Numbered from the stretch's first letter, positions 33,169-46,499 are shown. The stretch is DNA of 64,000 nucleotides from Tetragonia tetragonoides (GCA_038025085.1 CM076143.1:17097501-17161500); one strand, 5' to 3'. Notes: generated from the letters alone by a model not told the origin. Numbers and translations: made by a program.

Positions 33169-33174
<6 letters not shown>
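32960..33174 (+). repeat. 22-bp GTTAACC minisatellite with GGGTTCTCATGGGAACCCT end (copy 1)
   Basis: About seven units like GTATAAAAGTTAACCCAATC (period about 22) lead to ACAAGGGTTCTCATGGGAACC. The same tail-plus-end order recurs at 34060-34319. The element body expected to the left is missing, so this is a truncated copy. Confidence 0.75.

Positions 33175-33218
<44 letters not shown>
33171..33218. repeat. (TA)n microsatellite
   Basis: Uninterrupted TA dinucleotides between the end of copy 1 and the start of copy 2 of the GTTAACC element. Confidence 0.95.
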
Positions 33219-33222
<4 letters not shown>

Positions 33223-34319
33223 CAGGATCATATGAGAACTAGTATATTTATGAGAACAAGGACAGGGACGTAATTAATGCAAAAGACGAGGACAGGCTGG
33301 TTATTTTCGTCAATAAATGAAGGCTATTTTCGTCAATTCGCATGTCAGCAAACCCTCATCTCTCTCACCTCACCCCCTCTCTCTCCGGCGACTTCTCCGG
33401 CAGTCTCCCCCGGCGAGCGCTCTCTCTCCTCTCCTCACTGTCGCTCTCTCTCACTCTCTGTCCACTCTGTCTCACACTCTCTCACCGGATATCCAAGGTC
33501 ACCGATCACCGCTTAGTGGCCGGCGACCACAAATCTGAGGTCTCCGACCACGAACCTGCGGTCTCAGACCACCTAGCCATGGTCGGTGACTAAAAACGAG
33601 ACTCCTCCGGACACTTGGTTGTGCCTGAGTAGAGAGAGAAAACGAATGGGTTAGGGTTAGGGGGTGGTGACTCGGTGGGGTTTGTGTGATATGCGGCGGT
33701 CGGTGCGTGTGTGGGAGGCGGTGGCCGGTGCGTGTGTTGGAGGCGGTGACATTGCCGGTGGTGGGTGTGAGTGTGAGTGGGAGAAAGAGAGAGTGAGTGT
33801 GTGAAGGGAAGAGAGAGCGGGGGGAAGGGTTTGACTGGCGGTGGGATCCGGTGCGATCGTCGGTCGGTGGCGACCCCGGTGGTGGCCGGTTGGGTTGGGT
33901 GGTGTCAGGGCGGAGCAGGTGACGGTGGTACGGCTGGGCTGGCGGCGGTGTGGTTGGAGGAGAGAGAGTGGAGGGGAAAATATTTTAATTTCATCCATTT
34001 ATTTATATTTATTATTTTGTGGATATTGATCTGATATTAATCTCAGCCATTTTTTAATTCTATCAAATTTAAAAGTTAACCCTATTATGAATGTAAGTTA
34101 ACCTTGTTATGTAAGAAAGTTAACTCTACTATATATAAAAGTTAACCATACGAGATGTATACGTTAACCCTCTTACTTGTATAAAAGTTAACCTTATCAT
34201 GTACAAAAGTTAACCCTATGTTGTATAAAAGTTAACCAAGTTATTAGTTAAATAAGTTAACCCATGTGAGAATGAGTTCTCACGGTTCACATAAAAACAA
34301 GGGTTCTCATGGGAACCCT
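33219..34319 (+). mobile_element. Non-autonomous element with AGG..ATGAGAAC ends and GTTAACC tail (copy 2)
   Basis: The left end has AGGATCATATGAGAAC; the right end, read on the minus strand, has AGGGTTCCCATGAGAACCC. These are imperfect terminal inverted repeats. The interior has a CT-rich block (33365-33490), a GGTGG-rich block (33660-33970) and about nine GTTAACC units (34060-34265). Open frames in the CT/GGTGG part have strongly biased composition and no recognisable domain. No transposase is seen and I could not fix the target-site duplication, so the superfamily is open. Confidence 0.5.
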
Positions 34320-34369
34320 CCCCTATATATATATATACATATATTAGTGTAGACGTAGTCCATGGTGGA

Positions 34370-34535
34370 CCAATACTTCACCTGAAGTCACCCCTATAAT
34401 ACTTCACTTGGAGTCACCCCACTAATAGTGAAGTCACCCCCGTACTAAACCTGGAGCCACCCATCTAATAGTGGAGCCACCTCACCCCTCTAATAGTGGA
34501 GCCACCTCATCCCTCTAATAGTTTTCTGTGATGTG
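34370..34535 (+). repeat. AGTCACCCC / GAGCCACCTC minisatellite
   Basis: Imperfect units of about 23-26 bp: CTCTAATAGTGGAGCCACCT repeated, preceded by diverged CTTGGAGTCACCCC units. It lies just before the Helitron at 34555. No coding signal. Confidence 0.7.
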
Positions 34536-35059
34536 GGACTTGAATTAATATCTACTAGTTATAAGTTCATGTTAATACACTCGTATATGTTTCATTTTAT
34601 GTTAGTAGAATATAACTCTAGTACTACTATTTCAATTCTACCTGCATATAATTTTCTAAGATATATAGTTGATTTATGTGGTCTGTTTTAATTATTATGT
34701 TGACACTAATTGCTTAGGTGGCGCAACCTAATAATCAAATATATATCATACATGCGCTAAACATATTTGCTTCATTTTAATCACGGCAACTAAAATTTGG
34801 AGACAAATTTACATGTTACTTATACATATTGTAAATGGATATCATTTTAAGGTACTTTTCGATGCGAATTTGATTATATAACAGTTATTGAGTGTAGAAA
34901 AAGTTATTGATTTTAAATACTTGAAGGAGATCTAATATGACTCTTATAAATTTTTTGTATGTACTCGGGTGTATCTAGCATGATATACCACACTTGTCTA
35001 GCCCATATTTTTTTCAGGCCAAGCCCAACATCATTAATGATGTGGCACCTATGGGTACA

Positions 35060-35227
35060 TTGATGCACGGATTAAACATATTGCTCTACATTATTTATTT
35101 CTAATTTATACTTTTATTTCTATAAAGAACATAAAATATAGTGTTGATGCACGGATTAAACATATTGCTCTACATTATTTATATCTACTTTATACTTTTA
35201 TTTCTATAAAGAACATAAAATATAATG
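35060..35227. repeat. 84-bp tandem duplication
   Basis: TTGATGCACGGATTAAACAT starts at 35060 and again at 35144; a third start (TTGATGCAAC) at 35228 marks the end of the second unit. The copies differ by about three bases. Confidence 0.9.
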
Positions 35228-35626
35228 TTGATGCAACAAACGAATAAAACAATTAGACCATCAAAGAAAACATTCAATTTAAATTGGAATACAATTATTA
35301 AGTAAAAAAATATACTCTAGTTATTAATGTGCACATGAAGAAGGGAGAGGACAGGAAATAGATGGTGAGTTGAGGTTATGTGGGTTTATATATATACTAA
35401 CCTAAGAAATAACAAATAAGTTTTGTTACGTCTCATCTATAGTAGATTACTACACATGTATTTCTTATCTTTATGCTTATACAAACTCAACCTACTTTCA
35501 ATTTATACGTAGTAGAGTATATCGAATATGAAATTCTAGGTCTATAGTGGTCTAATGATATATATAAACTCTAAGTCACTCTCACTCCAAACAAAAGAAA
35601 GCTTAGTGCTAATGTGACCTTAAGTG

Positions 35627-36050
35627 TAGAAAAAGCTTATCAATACATTAACTTGTGTATAAAACTTGTACGCTGTAGCGTAACACTTTTACTGTATTGA
35701 GCCAGAAACAAATTAATTCCTCATATATATATACTAGAAGCTTATGTAATAAATATCAATAAGAAAAGCAAAAACTTACCAATACATTAACTTGTCTATA
35801 AAACTTGTACACCGTAACGTAACACTTTCAGCGTATTGAGCAAGAAACAGATTAATTCCTCATATATATACTATAAGCCCATGTATAAAATATCAATAAG
35901 AAAAGCAAAAACTTATCAACACATTAACTTGTCTATAAAACTTGTACGCTGCAGCGTAATACTTTCATTGTATTGAGCAAGAAACAAATTAATTCCTTAT
36001 ATATGTACTATAAGCCTATGCATAAAATATCAATAAGAAAAGCAAAAACA
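35627..36050. repeat. ~139-bp tandem repeat, about three units
   Basis: ACATTAACTTGT occurs at 35644, 35784 and 35921. Each unit also has AAAACTTGTAC, a (T/C)ATTGAGC(C/A)AGAAAC segment, ATTAATTCC and ATCAATAAGAAAAGCAAAAA. Confidence 0.9.
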
Positions 36051-37142
36051 TGAATTGGTAAATAACTAAATATAAAAGTTAAAACTTATCGGGAAAATAC
36101 TTATTTAATCATTTTGATTGACGTGATCGCTCAACTAATAGCATGTATGCCGAAATACAAATATACCATTCAATTAGTCAAATTTACATGTTTAAATTAT
36201 GGTTTAATAATGATGGAAACACAATATGCAAGAAGAACCGAAAAATTAATTAATTTTACATTAGTACATTAGTTCTTATCTTAGACGCACGGAGAGAGAG
36301 AACAAATACCTTAAACTTTGTGATTGGTATATATAGCAATGTAAGTGAAAATTTATGACTGGCTTGTAACAATCTGTCAAACAAGGTATAAAAAAAAGAA
36401 GTCATCATTACTACATGTATATTATGCATATAAGTATGATATATAAACCAATCAACACACCAAAGTTAAAAGCAAAAATATGTATATCATGAATATGAAT
36501 GTTGAAAAAAAGATAAAGAAAGAGAGACAATGAGCCAAGTTTATTTTATAGGCTGTGTATAGCTGTGGCAAAGTAGTAGTGTTATACTCGAACTAAACTA
36601 ATGTGTCATCAAAAATAATGAAAAGTGGTAGAAGGGAAAGAAAAAAATGGCCGGGTAGACGTGATCTTCTTTCTTTTTTTATTTTTATTTTTTTTCCTTT
36701 GGTGCAAATTATTAATCAAAACTTATCTCATAGCTAATTAATAGACAGATTATATTATCTATAGGTTTTTAGTATCAATCTAATTCTATCATATTTCACC
36801 AAAAAGAAAATAAATCAAATTCTATCATAAAAATTTATGTTATAAATATATTATAAATGCATCTCGTTTTAAAGTATTTTTCGATCCAAGTCTAATGGTG
36901 TAATTTTTTTAATTCTTTCAGATGTATAGAAAATGTAATATATGATTTTAAATATTGGACAAAGATTTGTTATAATCCATTTAAAATTCTAGTGGTTAAC
37001 CTCTCAAGAATCCTAAAACATAAGGATAATAAGACTCCTAAACGTTTCAAATCGGTTATTTTTTGTCTTTATTCTTGCTTAGATGGCGCCCTCTTAAAAT
37101 TCTCGCCTACATGGCATGCCTCATTTCTCCCGAAATGTGCCT

Positions 37143-37243
<101 letters not shown>

Positions 37244-37254
37244 TAGTTATCAAG

Positions 37255-37271
37255 CCCGTGCGATGCACGGG
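37255..37271 (-). other. Helitron Y 3'-terminal hairpin
   Basis: CCCGTGCGATGCACGGG: 7-bp perfect arms with a 3-base loop, eight bases from CTAG. In Helitrons this acts as the transposition terminator. Confidence 0.8.
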
Positions 37272-39709
37272 TTCATGTCAATACACTCATATAATTGAAT
37301 TTTACTTTAAATTATTGTTTCATTAGCATATACAAATTTTTTTTTCAATGAGTACACTATAATCCAATAATCAAAAAAATTGTTATCAAAATCTTAAATT
37401 TTATGTATTATGCAAAAGAAAAAAAACTTAACTTTGTCCCATTTCATATAATTAATTAACAAATTGCTTATTTTCATAAATGAGATAATCACAATCAGAT
37501 ACATTATCCATAAAAAATACCCTTTCCCTAACTCAAAAGGACACTCTACGGGGACTTTGATTGATCATCTAACTATGGGTTATGCGATGACTTTATAGTG
37601 TAACTTTTAGAATTAAAGAGAACTTAAAAGTATAACACTGAAGTGAACACTATTAACCAATTAAGATTTGTATAATGGTGGACTGCTAATTTTTAGCCTT
37701 ATGTATCCAGACCTTTTATCTTTAGTTTTGCATCTAACTATTTATTCAATACACACTTCTTTTCTCGAAAGGTGTTTTACATCAACTGCGATATCTAATT
37801 TAATTTCCTATGCATAAAAGAATACTAAGTTTCCATACAAGTAGTCCTTTCTCCTTTCTTCTCACTCCTTTGGTTGTTTATATATCATATTCATGATATG
37901 TTTTGTTGTTCCTAAATACTCCTTTGATCAACTCCTCGTAAAAAAAACATTCTTTAAGTTACTTATTCGCATTGTACTGATTTATAAAAATTAACTCCCA
38001 TGCACAGGTGTCATTCCTCTGTACTACACCACTCAAGATCGTTGACGATTCTCCTATATTGCTCATATATTCATTGAAAACCTGTATGAAGTTTACAAAT
38101 TATTAATTTATTTTATTTTAATGAATAATAATGACATATACAAATTACTGGAAATCAAAAATATAAAAGAAGAAAACATCCCTGTAATAAAATCTATCCA
38201 ATCTTGAATACTTCGTTTATAATCTTATAATTTTCATCTGTAATTAGCAAATCTTAAATCTTAATAATTTATTAGAGTTAAGAAGACAAAATAATATGAC
38301 AAAATAAAGTTGAAAATCATATACTACAAAGTTGGAAATAAAGCTTGAGTCAGCAGCTACATTACCTCATATCCATAAAAGTCCAACTTGGTTAAAAATC
38401 TGATAGAAAATAAATTTTTAAAAAACATATTTAGTCATCCACTTTCGCCTTACAAATAAAGGGAAAAAGGGATGACCCTTGATAGTGGTAATATCAAACC
38501 AGCTGCCCATTAATTGCTTGTGTCTTCATTGGAAACAATATCAACTTAGTGTCCCCACCAAAATTTATATGAGCCGTCCTCACACATGAAGCATTGAAGC
38601 ATGATACTATACTATGAGCAAAAAATTAATATCACCGTATATAAAAAGTAATAACTCTAGATAAAAAGTGATACCCAATAAAGTTTTTGAATAACCCCTA
38701 CACCTACATTATATGAAGATTCTTATTAGTCAAATTTGCAATAGTTATGTTAGTTCGCACCAAAAAACAGAAAAACAAAAAAAAAGAAGCATGAAACATG
38801 AATATCAAAAAGAAAAGTAAAACATGAATTGGGAAACAAATAAGAAGAAAAGACTTGCCAAAAAAATACTTACTTGATCATTTTGATTGACATAATAGAT
38901 CAACTAATAACATGTATGACAAAATACAGTTAAATAAGTCAAATTTACAATTTTTTTTAATTATAGGTTAATAACAATGAAAGTATATACAAAAGACAAA
39001 ATGTAAGTAGGAACCAAAAATTAATTTTAAAAAAGTAACTAAACTTAAGAAATGTATATATTATTACTGACATGAACAAAATTAAGCAAGAAACAAGAGT
39101 GATATGAACAAAATTATCAAGAAACTGAATCTAACATAAGAATAATAAAAAATCAAGAAAAGAAAAATATTTTTCATTGCAAGTACTTATATGTCCTCTT
39201 TTAATTGGAGGTATAAATTGTAGCCTCACCCTAAGGATGCACATAGCATCTCTCTAAATATTAACATTGCTTTATCTTATTTAACTTATATTTATCTATC
39301 TAATCATCTTTTACCTTTAAGTTTGGATATACGTATTGTAATTGGACTACACTTCTTGACTTATCATGGTACATTGGAATGCAAACTCCAATTTCTAAAA
39401 CCCTAGCTAGGGAGAAGACGTAAGATTTTTTTTAAACCAATTTTCTTGTTTCACCATTCTGATTTGATATTAGTCTCATGTTAAGCAATTGTATGGAAAA
39501 GATACCCTTATGGGGTGTATCGTATGGTTTCCTAACCTGCATATACAAAAAGCAAATTTATTAGTAGTACAAATCACAAAGTTTAAGGACATGTCATTTT
39601 CTGGTAGTATGAGAAGTAAAGAAAAAAGAAGGGGAAGGTTGGGACTTTGGGGGATCAATGTTTATAAGTTAAATAAAAGTTATTGCACCCAAAAAAAAGT
39701 TATGAGTTA

Positions 39710-39973
39710 GGGTGCGTTTGATAGAGTTGAATTTATCAGAACTGAACTGAACTGAACTGAATTCAACATTACTAAACTGAACATTATTAAACTGAACTGG
39801 ACACAACTGAACTGAATTGAACACAACATGATATGTGAGACAAAAAGTATGATTCTGAACTCAGCACTAGTGAAATGAACTGAACATCATTAACTGAATT
39901 TCAAATCACTGAATTGACACCTGAACTAAAGTGAACTGAACTGAACTGACCGTGTAAACTATCAAACGCACAG
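39710..39973. mobile_element. Tourist-like MITE (PIF/Harbinger type)
   Basis: 264 bp with ends GGGTGCGTTTGATAG and CTATCAAACGCACAG, which pair except for two terminal bases, and a TTA duplication at 39707-39709 and 39974-39976. The inside is a series of GAACTGAACTGAACTGAA-type pentamer repeats. TTA duplication and GGGTGCGTTTG ends are typical of Tourist MITEs. Confidence 0.85.
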
Positions 39974-41040
39974 TTAAGCTCAAAAAGAAAATGAAAAGAA
40001 ATAAGTGGGAGGTGATGAAGCTTATATATGTTACAGTGATTTTATAGGAATAGATTTTAAAATAAAAGTTTTTGAGACACAATCATCAAAATCTATACAC
40101 ATGCTTATTCTCCCATCCAAAAATTTGATTTCGTAGGTAAAAGAGAGAAAATAATCTTACCATAAAAGAAATTTCACTTGATCATTGCATGTATTTGTAA
40201 TCTTTAACCCTGTAAAGGGGAATTAAAAGGTAAAAAAATTCACATACATAGATTTAAATTAGCATAATATTGAAAAGACAAAGCATGAATTATTGGTCGG
40301 AGAGAAGGAAAAATCTTTACAAAATAATCCTCACTTGACCACGTGTTTGCTAGCGGTAATCCCAAATCTATACATAACTTGAACTGTTAAATCGAATTAA
40401 AAAAAGAAAAATAAGATGCAACTTAAATCAAATAAGGCTTAAATTTGTACATGCATAAGTGACTAAAAGATGGGGAGGGGGATTGAAGATGCTGGCCGAC
40501 TATGGCAATTAAGGAATGGGGCTTGTAGGGCGGGGGGTAGGGGAGGTTTGCAAGTTAAGATTAAATAATAGGATCAGGGATCGTTCTTTGTGATTTATTT
40601 GAATGCAAACTCTGCTTTTTAGAATCTTAATAATATTAAAATGATCTATTTATAAATTTTGTTTATCGCCTATATGGCGCGTTCTATGTTTATCGCTTAT
40701 CTGGTATGCCTCATTGCTACCTATATATTCTAAACATATTATAAATGTATCTTGTTTTGAAGTATTTTCCATTCCGAATATAATGGTGTAATTTTTGTTA
40801 TTTTTTGAGATGTATAGAAAACGTTATATATGATTTGAATATTTGATGAAGAACTGTTATAACCCTCAAACAACTCTAATAGTTTATTAATATCTTATTT
40901 TACACCACTAAGGATACTAAGACTCCTAAACGATTTATGCTAATTATTTTGTGTCTTTATCTTCGCTTAGGTGGCGCGCTACTAAAATTCTTACCTACGT
41001 GGCACGCCTCATTACTCTCCGAAAATGCCTCTTTCCTTTC

Positions 41041-43700
41041 AATCTATTTTGTTTCTTTTTTTTTTTATTTAGATGATTTTGTAGATGTAATGTAAAACTT
41101 ACGTTTATAGATATGTATATACTCATAGATGAATACTATCATTTCCATGAACGTCTTCAAACAGAGACTTGTAAGAATACTGTACTATTTGTGATTATAT
41201 GCTACTGTAATCAATATGGGTCTTATTTTAAAGCATATTTTGTGCTCTTTATAACGGTGTAAAAAATTTAAATTTATAAAACTTGAATCAAAAGTTATGT
41301 GTTGTTTAAGTTACAATTATATCTACATCTCTATTCAATAAACCCAGAGGGGGGTTTTGGGACTCCAAATTTCGTTTGGACCAAAACACCCTCAAAGTCA
41401 CTAACAATAATAAGGCTATAATAGACAATTACAAATCACAATCTATCCCCACGCAATTAAAAAAGAAAAAAAAAAAAACTGACTTCAATAGACGCCTCTT
41501 CAGTCTTCAGTTCCCCTTCCCCCTCACCCACGATCTCCACTTCAGCCTTCCTTCTCTCTCCTCTCCTTCTCTCTCCAAGAACGGTTATGGCTTCCTCTTC
41601 CACTCCGGTACTTCACTCACATACAATTTTCACTCAATTAAATCTCTATCTTCATTACAACAGTTAACTTCTCGGACTCGCGTTCTCCTTATCTAGTAGT
41701 TTCCAATTTGAGGTTTGCATATTACATTGCTTTCATTTCTTCACTGTTGCCTATTTGATTCTTCAACTTCATTCGTTCAAGAATTAGCATATACAGTTTC
41801 ATCTGTAATTTTGATTTTCCTCAAAGTAATTGATGAATTCGAGTTTTCTTACTGTCAAACTCAGTGCTATTTAGCAATTTGAGCCCTACCCTTGACGCTC
41901 TAAATCAATCCAATGTTATATCTGAAGGTAACACATTAAAGACTCGAACTGGATTTTGTCCAAATTATTGGTATTTTATTGTTTCTTTATGGGCAAACAA
42001 TAAGTTAAAATTTTCTCATAATTTGATTTTCTATATTTTAGTGACTGAGGAGAAGATGTTACCTTCATTTTATTGCTCAACAATGGTTCAATGAGTACTG
42101 CGAGAATCTATTGTTGTCAAGACATCTACCAGCAGGTATATACTTAATTTCATTTTCCATCCCTCTCTGTCAATATGCATGATTGAGACACTTGGGTAGT
42201 TCTTCTCTATGTACTTTGTAAAATTGTCATATTCAATTTTCTCTTTTTCATAGCTTTTGTTAGTTGAGTTTTGAAATCTTGAGGGCATAGGTCGGTTTGC
42301 TTTTGGTGCTATGGTTTGAATTCTTGAGGGCATAGGTCAGTTTTTTAGACAATTATAAGCCATTACCTCATAATTCAGCACCCACCCCTCTTTTAATGTT
42401 AGTGTTTGGGTTGATAGCTTTAATCGAAAGAAGAATGATAGGTTTGAGAAACAAGGTAACACGGAACATTAAAGATAACTCAGTTTTGCCTTCTCGAAGT
42501 CTAAAAGGTCCTATTGTTTTTTCTTTGGGATGCTGTAAATAGATCAAAAGGTTTTGATTCTGATCTAATTACAATCTTGCTCACATATTTTTTTGGGTTC
42601 TAGACTGATTAGGGACATTTAAAGTTACGAGATTTAGGTACCGTGCTTGCTCTTACTTAGAAATTGTTTAGCTACTTGCACTATCTGATACTAACTGAGA
42701 ACTATTGAGTTGAAATTTCTGTAGGAACTATTTTGATCCTTGCATATGTCATTGAAAAGGCACCTAAGATAGTAAGATGTGATATATATTCCTAGACTAT
42801 CTCTCTCTTTGTGTTCGCGCCATGCTTTTTTATTGGTATTACTCAAAATTCTATTCATTTTTCATTTTACTGTCGTCAACTGGGTGGAAAATGCAAATCT
42901 ATATTCAAATCTTTATTGGGTAAATGGTACATTGTTATGTAAGCTTTACACATTTTTTGCGATTGTCTTATATTTTGTGCATGTAAACAAAATGCATTAT
43001 TCTCTAGGCTCCTTAACTTTCACCTACTCTCTTATACCTCTCTGACTATTTCAATCTCATCCCTCTCTCTTATACCTATAGCTACAACAACCTAAAATCT
43101 CTACAATCATAATTGACAAGAGAAAGAGAATACAGGAAGAAACCCATCAACAAAAATTTGGGAGTCCAAGAAATTGGGGATATGCAATTCAACTCCGATT
43201 CCGGAATTCGTTCAGAAATGAGAATTTTTAAGCATTCATGCATCACAAGGGAGATTATTTGACATCTACAAAGAAGTTATTACTGAAGTTTTCAACCCTC
43301 CCTCTCTCTCTTTCCTGAATGAAGTTGAAAAATACTTTCAGTTAAATTCTTTTTTCTGACCTTTCTATCTAACATGATTTGGTTCTTTGTTTTAATTTAT
43401 TTGTTTCACAGAATCACAGTAACTCACTTGATTACTTAGAAATTCATGCTTTGTTCTCAATCCAGGCTATCAATTATTGTTTTTATTCATTCTCAATAAT
43501 TGAGTACTAAGTAGATTTGTTTTGTCTTTCCTTTTTCTTGGTACAAAAATTTATCCAGTTACTAAGGAGAATTACTGTATAAGGTGTGATTTCACCGCAA
43601 GTGCTTTAGCATTGTCCTTGCCCCTTACAAATGGGTACTTGGTATGAACATAATTTCTACTATTTTCCATATATGTGACTTAGAGCCTTAGAGGTGGTTT
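41041..43700. other. Intron-like region with possible gene fragments
   Basis: No long ORF and no transposon ends that I can place. Features that look genic: a C/T-rich leader before ATGGCTTCCTCTTCCACTCC (41587), a short open stretch LFSNLSPTLDALNQSNVIS (about 41864-41926) bounded by CTCAG and GAAG|GTAACA, and another AG-bounded piece ending CAGCAG|GTATAT at 42135. The phases do not join cleanly, so I treat them as fragments, perhaps captured by a Helitron. Confidence 0.3.
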
Positions 43701-46300
43701 GGTGTTGAATTTTATTCTATCACGAGGTAACTTGATATGCTTAGAACCCCATTTTGGTTAAAGACGGAGCGTGATATTGGCTTTGGCTTCAACTGTGAGG
43801 GAGGTTTGTGCTTCATTTGTTGACTACCTGATTTCGGTGGTATGTATACCGACAAAAAAAGTTCAAAACATTTAGCTTTATGAATGTGAACTTTAGTTTT
43901 ACTGTTTTTCAGAGGATAATTATAGAGTCGGTTGGTTGGTTTGATCCGATGAATTTTGCAATTGGTTATCTCTGTAATGCAAGTTTAATCATCTTTTCTT
44001 ATCCACCTTTACCAAGTTTCTTATCTTTTTAAATGTGCTCTCTTTGTCTCCAGTTTATCCATGTGTGTGCTGTGGATTGAGAAAGGAATTCATTCATCAC
44101 TAAACTTGATCGCAACTATTGAAGCATTGTATGTTCAATTGTTTCTCATTTTTTACACCTGCTAGGCAAGACTTCCGAGATAAACTCTTCATAATAACTC
44201 TGCAAAGTTGATATATGCATTGACATAGTGAGACATTTATATATACACATTTGAGCCCTCTATTCCATGAAAGCCCACATTTAGAAAATTCATGTAGTCA
44301 CTTTCTTCTTATCCCCCTCCCTCCGGAACGAACAAAAATAATCCTGTTATCTTTCATTTTACTTTTCTTTTTTTCCATCTACACCTATAAACTGATCTTC
44401 AAAAATCAGGATCTGTTAATGGCCTTTTTTTATAGCCGAATCTTCTTGGTATGTGATACATGTTTTTATTGCAAGTTTATTTTCCTCTCTATGATATTCA
44501 CTTATGGAGTACTTATTACCCTTTCTACAATCGCCTTGGCCCTTGGGATATTTAAGATCTCTAAAACTATGGTTCTCCTTTAAAAGTCTATATTTTTTAC
44601 TTGCTTTTTCTTATTCTATAATACTCTTCCCAATCCACCAATTTATTGGTATAAGTTATCTTTGTGGCATCAATTACCTCTATTTTCACAATTTAAGTGT
44701 TATTTCCTTTCTCGATTCTCTCTCTCCCTTTTTGGGTTCGCTTGATTCATAAATCTAATACTGATGTTTGACAAGTTATTTTGCAGCATCAATTAGGAGA
44801 AAGAAATTCACAAGCTAATGAATTGGCTAAAGAAGGGGCAGATAATGAGGGCACTTTAATACATGGTTTGTGGTATACTTGCAATTGCTTACAAGAACAT
44901 ACATCTTCAAAGTTTGGCTTGCGGGATGAACTAGGTAAGTAACTTACCTCATCTTTAGAAATCTTTGCTCGTAGGCAATAAACATCAAATAAACTATCCG
45001 CCTCCGTGGCTCCACACCAAACTCCCATCTTAAAATCTGCAGTTCAGTATTAATTTCTTTATTGAAAACCTAGCAAACCAAGCCCCCATTGGTGATAGAC
45101 AAGTAATTGCTTGAGTTCATAATAATCCATAGTAGCTTTAAGTTGTTTTCTACGATTATAGAAGCTTCTCTCTGTGGGTCATATAAACTGCATTAACATT
45201 CACACAATACTATATCACTTGGTACTTCTCTTCCTATTGAGTTTGTTCTTTATGAGTTCTCATGTCCAAGTAAGACGCCTCCCAGCCTAATAAACACCCA
45301 AATCTGTAGTTGAAATTGGTTGTGTGGCTACCGAAATTGGCATTTAAAATTGTGTACCCCTTTATTAGCATTTTCAAAAGCATACACTCATCCATATGTT
45401 TTTGTCTTCTTAAATTAAAACTCTCAACCCTTACCATGATGTTATGTATAGCCGACCCAATGTATCCATGTGTATATAAGTGAGATATCAAGGCTTAACA
45501 CATTACACCATTTGACATTCAAAAGCTTAACATTGGTGGCAAGTTGTGGAAAATGATTTAATGTGACACCAGTGTAAGTTATCTTATCCTCCATATGACT
45601 TTTTTATTCTTTAATTTTGAAATTGGTTAAATTATCTGTTAAATTTTTGAAATTTTTTTCCTCTTCAGGGAGAAGCCATACAATGTACTATAATGTATTG
45701 AAAGGATTGGTATATTGTCTTCGATCAAACCACACAAGTGTTGAAGGTGTTACTATCGAGTTTGAGAGTTTCGTAATGAACTACTCATACTCATGCTTTA
45801 TCTTCTTATTAGTTGAATTGTATCCCTTACACTTGGGGCAAAAAATGTTCATGTTTCTACTTATTTTATAACAATGTTTTTAGCATTTCTTCATCCCTCA
45901 AACACCCCCAACCAGAAAAACATTCAGCTACGCCTATACTCGATGCTTGAAGATTCCTATCTATGTTTTTAATAGGTTATTGAGCTCATATGAGGCTATG
46001 ACATGACAATGCGCAAATAGAGATGTATACATCTATAGAATAGACTATCTCTTTGTGTAGAAAATTATTAACTTCAAACAATGCATTTTGCATATGCGTG
46101 AGTTTATAATTTGATACTATGATTCAATGATTCAAAGACCTAACTATCAAAACAAAATTCTTTATCCAGTGTTGTGGCAAAACGATCCGTTCAATTTGAT
46201 GAATTAAATATTGCTTTATCTCAGTATATTTGTATGGAGCTCTATTAATTTATTTATATATTTTATTTCAGATTATTCTATTCATTTCGTTTCACCTTTT
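43701..46300. other. T-rich region with one exon-like segment
   Basis: Mostly intron-like, AT-rich sequence. Apart from the segment at 44787-44934 I see no coding, no clear repeats and no transposon ends. Confidence 0.35.
44787..44934 (+). CDS. Isolated exon-like segment, RNase H-like C-terminal motif
   Basis: A 148-bp stretch open in one frame (49 codons plus one base), preceded by a strong acceptor (TTATTTTGCAG) and followed by a consensus donor (CTAG then GTAAGT). The translation begins HQLGERNSQANELAKEGADN, which resembles the last conserved helix of RNase H-like domains (N-x-x-A-x-E-L-A-K). The remainder (HGLWYTCNCLQE) I do not recognise. No partner exon was found nearby, so it may be a lone exon of a decayed or captured host gene. 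Confidence 0.35.
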
Positions 46301-46304
46301 AACG

Positions 46305-46396
46305 TATGCACGCATTGCATGTAATTCAAAACTAGCTAAGCAATTACGCAAATATTAATTACAAGACGCACGAATTTGCGTGCAATTCAGAGCTAG
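46305..46396 (+). mobile_element. Two consecutive Helitron-type 3' ends
   Basis: GCACGCATTGCATGTAATTC with CTAG at 46332-46335, then GCACGAATTTGCGTGCAATTC with CTAG at 46393-46396 followed by T. Both have a short hairpin about ten bases before CTAG, spaced 61 bp. The second hairpin is intact (GCACG/CGTGC), the first is degraded. I could not locate the matching 5' end. Confidence 0.5.
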
Positions 46397-46499
46397 TTTT
46401 ATTGAAAGTAGAACTCTAGTATTTTCTCTTATGCGAAACTCTATTAATCAATATTTATTATTATTAAATTCTACTTAATTATTTTCACTTTTTAATATG

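Noticed and set aside
33277..33998. Ser/Leu- and Pro-rich frames in the GTTAACC element
   Set aside because: CT-repeat and GGTGG-type low complexity in every frame; no recognisable domain.
41376..41696. 106-codon frame near a gene-like leader
   Set aside because: Mostly poly-Lys and Ser/Leu from A-run and CT-rich sequence; ATG at 41587 in another frame is the more likely start if any gene exists.
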